Of a stretch of DNA of 18,433 bases, positions 8,414 through 15,344 are shown piece after piece. The DNA is taken from NCBI GenBank assembly GCA_026770585.1, contig MU646356.1:503426-521858 (forward strand). Direction: 5' to 3'. The notes under the pieces were generated by a model, which searched no databases, was not told where the DNA came from, and was given only the letters and a program-made list of their open reading frames with translations. The DNA is from Baffinella frigidus (taxonomy: Eukaryota; Cryptophyceae; Cryptomonadales; Baffinellaceae). Position numbers and translations under genes: made by a program. The stretch's first letter is position 1. Every line of letters starts with the position of its first letter.

Positions 8414-8873
8414 CCAATGCGAGCAACGCGCCTGACCCCCCCCCCCCCCTTCCAGTTCGAGGTACCCCTGTACTTCGCTCATCAGACACGCCTCATCTTG
8501 GAGAAGCTTCTTGTTCTTTATTACCCTCAGAAAAAGACCTCGAGAGAGGCCCCCCCCCAGCCTTTTGAAAAGTGAAGTCGCTCCGACTACTCCTACACGG
8601 GGTTTGCCTATCCCCAGTGGCAGAACCACACCCTCTCTCTCGCGAACCAGCAGCCCCCGGTCAGCAGTGGATAGACGGACCAGGGAGCAGAGGGCGCGCG
8701 GCATCCCCGCAGGACGCTTCACCCGCGCCACCCCCCACCCACCGCGCTGCACCTCTAGTGACTATGATACGTCTGCGCGATTTAGTCGGCTCTAAACTTA
8801 GGGTGAATTCACGAATTCAACAGTGAATTCACGACCTCGAGACGTCCAGCCGCCCGAGAAACGCGCGCGCCGC
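8414..8873. other. Spacer downstream of MCM2
   Basis: It contains a run of 14 C (8436-8449) and fused family A ends: a right-type end at 8458-8472, overlapping a left-type end to about 8492. It also contains a GTGAATTCAC palindrome cluster (8803-8832). No gene is recognised; the open frames here do not look coding. The MCM2 3' UTR and poly(A) site should be here, but no clear signal can be named. Confidence 0.5.
8803..8832. repeat. GTGAATTCAC palindrome pair in the MCM2 3' flank
   Basis: The 10-bp perfect palindrome GTGAATTCAC occurs at 8803-8812 and 8823-8832, with a third GAATTC (8813-8818) between them. It begins 41 bp past the MCM2 stop codon in the transcript direction. Confidence 0.85.
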
Positions 8874-11800
8874 TCAGATGCTCGCTTGGGAAGCGGCGCC
8901 GCGGGCGCGCGAGGGCGACGGCGCCTCCTTGACGTGCCGGATCGTCTGCGACGCGGCGTCGTTCTGGAAGCGGGACGTGAACATGGTGCACGAATAGAAG
9001 TCCTCGAAGTTGTGGACGCCGATGGCCCCGGCGCGCGCCTCGAAGTCGCGCTTCTCGATGGCGATCTCCTCCTCCTCGCGCAGCCCGAGGATGTTCTTGG
9101 AGCGCGCGAACTGGAGCTCGTCGCGCACCATGGACTGCAGGAGGTAGAAGAGGATCTCGTTGTTGTCCTTGTTGAACGCGAGGTAGCGCTGGAACTGGCG
9201 GCGGAGCGCGCGCTGCACCCCGTACTTCTGGCTCGAGATGAAGGAATCGAGCATCACGCGGATCGCCATGTTGACGTCGTCGTCGCGCACGACGGACCGC
9301 AGGTGCATCCGCGCGAACGACTCCGACATCCGGATCATGCTCTCCACGTGCCGCACCGCGATCGGGATCCCGCCGCCCGCCTCGGATTCCTGCCGCAGCT
9401 TCGCGTAGAGGTCCACGACCTTGTCGCGGTCGATGTTGGACATGGAGGGCCGCACGTGCTTCTTGGCGTACACGATGTACTTCTTGAGGAGTGATTGGGG
9501 AATGGGGCCCTCTCCCTCACCCGTGTTGGCGTCGTCGTCGTCCTCGTGCACGATCGAAGGGTGCGAGTTGCAGTGGCTCCGCACCACGAACTCGGCGAGC
9601 TGGGTGTCGAGGATGGGGTCGATGGTGTCCTTGACGACGCACAGCACGTCGAAACGCGAGAGGATCGGCTCCGTCAGCTCCACGTTCTCGTGGAAGTGCA
9701 GCGACGAGTTGTAGCGCCCGGACTTGGGGTTGGCCGCCGCGATGACCGCGCAGCGCGCCTGGAGCGTGGTGACGATCCCCGCCTTGGAGATCGAGATGGA
9801 CTGCTGCTCCATCGCCTCATGGATCGACGTGCGGTCCTGATCAGACATCTTGTCGAACTCGTCGATGAGGCACACCCCCGTGTCCGCCAGCACCAGCGCG
9901 CCCCCCTCCAGCGTCCACTCGCGCGTGATGGGGTCCTTGTGCACCCCGGCCGTCAACCCTACGGCGGACGCGCCCTTGCCCGTGGTGAACACCGCACGTG
10001 ACATGCTCTTCTCCACATACCTTGTTTGGAGTTTGAGGTTTAGGGGTTGGAGTGCAGGGGGTTAGGGTTTATGGATTTGGAGTGTAGGGGTTATAGGGTG
10101 GGGGTTTAGGGTTTAGAGTGCAGGGTGTTCTCAACGTTAGAGTGTGGGGTGTAGGGGTTTACAGTGTAGGGTGTTCTCAACGTTATAGTGTAGGGTGTAG
10201 GGGTTTAGGGTTCAGAGAGCAGGGTGTTCTCAACGTTAGAGTGAAGTGTGTAGGGGTCTAGGGTTTAGATTATTCTCAACGTTATTCAGGAGGGTTGAGG
10301 GTTTGGTGTTACTTGAGGAACTGGGACTTGGCCGTCCCGGGGTCCCCGAGGAGCAGCACGTTGATGTCTCCGCGGATCCGATGCTTGCCTGCATTAAGGT
10401 TCAGGGTTGAGCGTTAGTGCTTCAGGAAGGTCGATGATTTTGGGGGGTTAGGGCTTAGGGCTCCAGGAGGATAGAGTAGATGCGGTGGGATTCCGAGGAG
10501 GGGAGTGTTGAGGGTTTAGGTGCTTCAGGTGCTTTGGGGGTTTCAGGTGATTTAGGGTTGAGAGGTTTCAGGTGCTTTAGGGTTGAGGGGGTTTGGGTGC
10601 TTCAGGGTTGAGGGGTTTCAGTTGCTTGAGGGTTGAGAGATTTTGGGTTCGTTAGGCTTCAGGCTTGAGGTGCTTTAGGGGTTAGGGGCGTACCGTTGAC
10701 GTCCTTGCTCTGGCCGCCGAACATGGAGAGGGCGAGCGCGGTGCGGATGTCGTCGTGCCCGAAGATGGAGGGCGCGATCGAAGCCGTGATCTTCTGGATC
10801 AGTCCGGGCTCCTTCGACAGCGCCTGTTGTGGATTAGGGTTAAGGTGTGTGGTTGTTGGTCAGGTGAGGGGAGGGGGGTTGGGTTTAGTGTTGAGGGGAT
10901 GGGAGATGCGAGGAGAGAGAGAGAGAGGGGAGGAGTTAAGATCTGAGAAGAGGGAGCAGAGAGAGCGGAGAGGAGGTGTGGGGAGTGGGGAGGCGTTGGT
11001 GGTTCAGAGTCTGGGGGGGAGTTAAAGATGTGAGGAGAGAGAGCAGAGAGAGAGAGAGAGGGGAGGGGTGGGGACCTTGATCTTCTCCTCGTCTTCCTCA
11101 GTCAGGCGGAACGGCGAATAGATGTCGTCCTTCTTCGACACGTGATTCGCCTCGATCACCTGCGCAATTCCGGGGTTAGGGGCAGCCGGGCTTAGGACAG
11201 CACACATGAGGTCTCGTGCCTGTGCCATTCCGGGAGAGAACGCCTCAGGATCCACATCTCAGAACATGCACAGCACGCCTCAGGGTCCAGAGCTCAGAAG
11301 TTGGGACAGCACGCCTCAGGCTCGAGACCTCACGAGTTGGGTCTCTCTGCGGAAGTGGAAAGGCGCCAGCTCAAGCACGAATCACAAATCGTCGAGAGAG
11401 CTTCAAGGCAAGAGGAGAATGCAAGGGGCGTACCGTGGCGAAAACGGGGAAGCCGTTCTTGGTGTTGAGGGACGCGTCGAAGTTGTTCTTGTAGATGCCA
11501 GTCACCTCGACCAGCTCGCCGGGCCGCGCGCAGTCGATCAGGTCGCTGCCAGGGGTGAGAGGGGTTAGGGTTTGCTAGGTGTGTGGCAAAAGATGACCTC
11601 ACAGTCGATCAGATCGCTGCCAGAAAACACATCACCGCTCAGCCCACTAGCCCTCCGAACCAACGAAGTGGACCACTTTGTGAATCTTGCCAACGCCACC
11701 ACGCACCCAGCCTTGCCAAACTACAGCGCGCCGCGAGTACCGTTCAGGCCGCACCGAGCAACATCTAGACGCGCACGCTACGCGCACGCTACGCGCCGCC

Positions 11801-14800
11801 CGCACACGGCGCAGAGGAAACGGGGGCGAGGGGGGATAGAGCGGGGTGAGACCCGAGGAGGATGACGTCCTTGTAGCGCGGAAGGCGCCCAGGGGGCACG
11901 GTCCCAGGGGTCTCCTGCAGAGTCATCTTCTGGTAGTTGCGGTAGACAGTCTGCTCCTGGTTGATGGAGAAGGGCCCCTTGCTCTGGCACTCGGAGCACG
12001 CGTTGGGCTTCACGTCCGACATGCCGGTGCTCTGGTGGTAGGGTGTAGAGTTTAGGTTAAGGTTGGCGTTGAGGGTTTGGCGGTGCGGTTTGCGGGGTAG
12101 CGTGTGTAGGGGGTGCATGCCTCGTAGTAAGATTAGCGTGTGGAGGGGAGGGGTTACATGCCTGGTAGTAGGGCCCAACGCAGTAACCGCACTTAGTGCA
12201 TGGGGTGACGGTTTGCGGGTTAGCGTTCCGACAGTAGGGGTCACATGCCTGGTAGCAGGGTACGCGTGTGTAGGAACCGTAGGGGGTTACACACCTGGTA
12301 GTAGGGTCCGACGCGGTAGCCGCACTTGGTGCAGTCGAACATGACCATCTTGAGCTGCGGGTAGATGGCGGTGCGGCGCGTCACCACGCCCCCGACCTTC
12401 ACCAGCGCGTTCAGGTGCACCTGGGATGGTTTATGGTTGATGCGTTTGAATTTAATGGTTTATGCGATTGAATTTAAGGGTTCTTCTCAACCTGCCAGCC
12501 TCAAGATTTAGGACGTTGGTTGGTAGGGTTTAGGGTTTCGGGTCTCAATTACTCGGGTGTTGGTCTGTATTCTGAGCGTTTCATGGTTTATGCTGTAAGT
12601 CGGGTGTCGGGTTCAGGGTTGCTGTTTTCGGGTGGAGAGTTGTGAGCGGTGGTGGTCAAGGTTCAGGGTTTAGGGTGTATGGTTCCAAGATCCAGGGTTG
12701 AATTAGGGTTCAGGACATAGGGCGGGTTCAGGTTTTCGGGTTTATCACTACGGATTCAGGGTCCACAGTTCAGGCTTGAGACCTTAGTGCAGGCTTTAGA
12801 GTGGAGGGAGAGTACCTGGCGGATGTCGCGGAGCTTGTCGGTGATGGGCAGCTCGATGATGCGCACGAACACCTCGTTGTGGATCTCCTGGTAGTTCGGG
12901 TACAGCTGCAGAACCACCTGTTGGTTGGTGTGGCATCTAAGTTTTAGGGTGTGCTTCGCGTCAGGTACCGCACGTTCGCCTCACGTCACCATGGCACAGC
13001 CTCGCGTCACCAACCGCCTTCCCTTCGTCCCGCACCAAGTCTCGCCCCTCCCAGCGCACAACCTGGCAGCGCAGCAGCGTGGTCCACGTGCTAACACTGC
13101 GGGGTGAGGCGCGCGTCTCACCCCGCGGAGCTTGCCAGCACGTGTCGCTGCCTGGCCATGGCCTCACACGAGGCGGGGCTGACACAGACATACGGAGGAG
13201 GGGCTGCGACCCATGGCCACTCTCACACGGGGCACGGGGGCAGCGACTGGTGGTCACACACACGCTCCACGGGGGGGGGGGGCGGTACTGGTGGCACACA
13301 AAAGGGGGGGCACCACGTGCTAACACTGCAGCGCGAGCATCTCCCCGCAGAGCTACCTATCACATGGCGCTGGCGGAGCAGGCATGCCCCACAAGTGGGG
13401 GGGGTGCGACCTCGAAGGCGGCCTCGTTGAGGGCGTCGAGGATGGGCTCCGGGGCGTCAGCCACCCAGATGCCGAACACCGGCTGCGCGTTCGAGAGGTG
13501 CATGTAGCTCACCTGTCACGTTGGGGGGTTGGTTCGGGTTTATAAATCAAAACTGAGGGTTTTGGGGATGAGAGTTCAGGATTGAGGGGGGTTGGGTTCA
13601 GGATTTAGGCGGTTTGGGTTTTGGGTTTCGAGTTGAGGTTGAGGGGGGGAGGAGAGAGGAGAGAGGAGAGAGGTGAGGAGAGGGAACCTCGAGCGACTGC
13701 TTGTTAGCGTCGCACATGCGCTTCACGCGGTCGCGGTAGATGGGCCGCTCGGCCTCGTCCGTGAACGTCCGAAGGAAGTGCACGAAACGCCGCTTGATCT
13801 CGCGCCTGGTTCAAGGTTCAGGGCTTAGCTCCCGCCGTTGTGTTTACGGATAAGGGTTGAGCGCCCCCACGCTCCCCCTCTTCTCTCCCAGCTTACCATT
13901 CCTCTCGCGCGCTACCCTTGCACGCGCAGAGCGCTCAACCTTCTGAGAACCACGCCGCATTTGAGATGCATGGGGCTAGCTGGAGCAGCACATGATTCAC
14001 GCGGAGCGGAGCGGGAGAGGGAGAGGGAGAAAGAGGAGACAGAGAGAGACCGAGATAGAGGGAGAGAGAGAGAGAGGAGGGACTGACCTCGCAAGGTCGG
14101 AGCCGATGAAGTCCGGGAGCGACATGCCCTCAGGAAGGTCCTCGATGTTCACCGTCATCTCCGTGCCCTCCAGCCCGGGGCCCTCGTCGCGCTCCCTCCT
14201 CCTGTGGACCACGCGCGCGCCGCGTCACTTGCTGTTGGCCGTCAGCTTGGGGGAGGGGGGTGGAGCCCTGGGGTTTGACCAGCGCCAAGCGTGATACGCG
14301 AAACAGGGAAGGGTGGTGAGGGGAACCTGCGGCGGGAGGGGCGGTTGAACTCGTCGTCGTCGTCGAAGCCGCGGAGGGCGCGGGGAACGCGTGCGCCGCG
14401 CTGCACGTCGTCGCGGTCGCGCTTGTGGAGAGACTCCTCGGCCGCAAGACGCGCCGAGGGAGACATGGGCGAGTAGTCCTCGCCATCGAGGTCGCCCGCG
14501 TCGTACGTGTCGAGCTCCGGCACCGCCTGGTAGTCGCGCCGCACCGCATCTTCGTCGTTGATATCTTCGCCTTCGTCGTCACTGTTCTCCACCACGCGCT
14601 GCTGCCCACGCGCCGCCGGGCGCCTGCGACCGGCCGAGCCCGGGGTGGGCGCGGCAGAGGAGCTCGGCTCGTCCTGTTGGGGGGTGGCGCCGGGGGCAGC
14701 GGCATCGGGGGTGCCGCCGGGACCCGCCTCAGAAGATTGTTCGCCTCCAGCGCCATCGTCCTCAGAGTCGGCGCGGCGGGCACGGCGGCTGGAGCTGCGG

Positions 14801-14808
14801 CGTCCGGA
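8874..14808 (-). CDS. MCM2: DNA replication licensing factor MCM2 (12 exons found, extreme N-terminus unplaced)
   Basis: MCM2 is one of six subunits of the nuclear MCM2-7 replicative helicase, an AAA+ ATPase. Minus-strand exons are 14327-14808, 14088-14201, 13688-13805, 13411-13512, 12816-12917, 12295-12420, 11853-12031, 11434-11545, 11076-11159, 10694-10823, 10313-10388 and 8874-10020. All 11 introns are GT-AG and the joined frame is 2772 nt (923 codons plus TGA); human MCM2 has 904 residues. Counting from 14808: an acidic, Ser-rich tail (1-200) with the MCM2-type [15 protein letters not shown]; a zinc ribbon (CTKC 336-339, CSEC 360-363); Walker A GDPGTAKS (531-538), on its own 76-nt exon; sensor-1 AAANP; Walker B LIDEFDKM (593-600); arginine finger SRFD (663-666). 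The C-terminus ([15 protein letters not shown]) is specific to MCM2. The first exon must join at the TTTGCAG acceptor in phase 0; no convincing ATG exon was found upstream. It is head-to-head with the WW-domain gene. Confidence 0.96.
10028..10308. repeat. MCM2 intron array with four TTCTCAACGTTA copies
   Basis: This lies in intron 10021-10312. Heptamer-like filler (C-rich on the MCM2 sense strand) is punctuated by four exact 12-mers at 10128, 10174, 10227 and 10273, spaced 46, 53 and 46 bp. On the sense strand each reads TAACGTTGAGAA. Two of them are preceded by C, giving the branch-like CTAAC. Confidence 0.85.
10395..10690. repeat. MCM2 intron repeats
   Basis: Intron 10389-10693 is built of imperfect units of the kind TGCTTTAGGGTTGAGGGG and TTTCAGG, most regular at 10520-10640. 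On the sense strand these are CCCTAAA/CCCTCAA-like. No coding signal is present. Confidence 0.75.
10900..11065. repeat. GA-rich tracts in an MCM2 intron
   Basis: GAGAGAG-type runs at about 10911-10930 and 11034-11064 lie in intron 10824-11075. They are CT-rich on the sense strand. The second ends about 10 nt inside the 5' splice site. Confidence 0.8.
11239..11345. repeat. 36-bp minisatellite, three units
   Basis: Units begin at about 11239, 11274 and 11310 and share CACGCCTCAGG, a short variable part, and CTCAGAAGTTGGG-like ends. They sit in MCM2 intron 11160-11433, which otherwise lacks heptamers. Confidence 0.8.
11531..11623. repeat. Copied 3' splice junction of an MCM2 exon
   Basis: CAGTCGATCAGGTCGCTGCC (from 11531, plus AG) spans the start of exon 11434-11545 and the intron AG. 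It recurs at 11602-11623 with one change in 22 bases. The copy is 71 bp upstream in the transcript and retains the CAG acceptor. Confidence 0.85.
12110..12340. repeat. Copied 5' splice junction of an MCM2 exon, three copies
   Basis: The 3' end of exon 12295-12420 with its donor (12281-12333) is repeated inside the adjoining intron. The best copy, 12149-12201, covers about 53 bp with about seven changes, all transitions. Shorter copies lie at 12235-12266 and 12110-12131. The true junction reads CAG-GTGTGT on the sense strand; the copies read CAG-GCATGT, CAG-GCATGT and GAG-GCATGC. Confidence 0.85.
12424..12800. repeat. MCM2 intron repeats and a short tandem duplication
   Basis: Intron 12421-12815 has a tandem pair at 12428-12455 and 12456-12477 (GGTTTATG...TTGAATTTAA), right beside the 3' splice site. 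Degenerate TTTAGGG/TTCAGGG filler follows to about 12790. Confidence 0.75.
13084..13355. repeat. Separated direct repeat with a 10-bp hairpin in an MCM2 intron
   Basis: CCACGTGCTAACACTGC occurs at 13084-13100 and 13313-13329, each followed by a related GAG...CCCCGC-GAGCT segment. In the first copy, GCGGGGTGAG and CTCACCCCGC (13099-13108 and 13117-13126) form a perfect 10-bp stem with an 8-nt loop. This 493-nt intron (12918-13410) has no heptamer array. It has a run of 12 G at 13271-13282. Confidence 0.8.
13635..13685. repeat. GA-rich tract next to an MCM2 donor
   Basis: GAGGAGAGAGGAGAGAGGAG lies directly past the donor of exon 13688-13805 and is CT-rich on the sense strand. Confidence 0.8.
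14006..14081. repeat. GA-rich tract next to an MCM2 donor
   Basis: A 75-bp GGGAGA/GAGAGA tract ends about 6 bp from the donor of exon 14088-14201 and is CT-rich on the sense strand. With 11034-11064 and 13635-13685 it makes three introns with a pyrimidine tract at the 5' rather than the 3' end. Confidence 0.8.
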
Positions 14809-15344
14809 CTGCAAACCACACAACACCGCGACGTCAGTCACCTCGACTTCGAACACGCATGCTGGCACCCACACCTGCACCCATCCGCCTCACCGAACCT
14901 CCACGACTGCATGGTCGAGTGTCTGCAGCTTCCGTCGAGACTTCCCCACCCAGGTGAGCCATCGGCCTGGATCCCGCGCACACGAACGGTATGTGGCAAG
15001 ACACCCACGAAACTAGACAATGCGCTGCACCGCGGGCGCTGCTCTGCTCTAACGCGGATCGATAGTCGTGGGGGAGAGGTTCCGGTGACGCACCATGGTG
15101 CAAGGTTGCTTGGTGGTTCAAGCGGAGTTGTGTCGTGGAACGAGCCGCGATGTGTTCTCGGATTTCTGTTTCCCGGGAATCCTTCTCGAAAAGGAAGGTG
15201 GTTTCGACGTCAACGACGTGTAAACTGACCTGTATTTTGAGTAATTTGAGCCATTTGGGAACTTTAGAATTTTGAAATGACTTTAGAATGGAGCAAATGT
15301 TGTCAACTTACGCTGTCAACTTTCGCGCGGCCAGAAATCCGGAA
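14809..15344. promoter_or_regulatory. Shared 5' region of MCM2 (minus) and the WW-domain gene (plus)
   Basis: These 536 bp lie between the first placed MCM2 exon and the WW-domain gene start and must contain the MCM2 start exon. The right part, 15228-15310, is AT-rich against a GC-rich background and probably holds a promoter. It has a direct repeat ACTTTAGAAT (15261-15270 and 15280-15289) and TGTCAACTT twice (15301-15309 and 15314-15322), the first within TTGTCAACTTA. Confidence 0.5.

Noticed and set aside
8823-10001. Long plus-strand reading frames opposite the last MCM2 exon
   Set aside because: They are antisense shadows produced by G/C at third codon positions of MCM2; they have no family resemblance.
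10028-10308. A CRISPR array (regularly spaced 12-mers)
   Set aside because: The repeats are too short, the spacers are themselves repetitive, and the block lies inside a spliced eukaryotic gene.
14425-15228. A 267-codon plus-strand frame
   Set aside because: It is largely antisense to the first placed MCM2 exon and its residue composition reflects that exon's acidic repeats.
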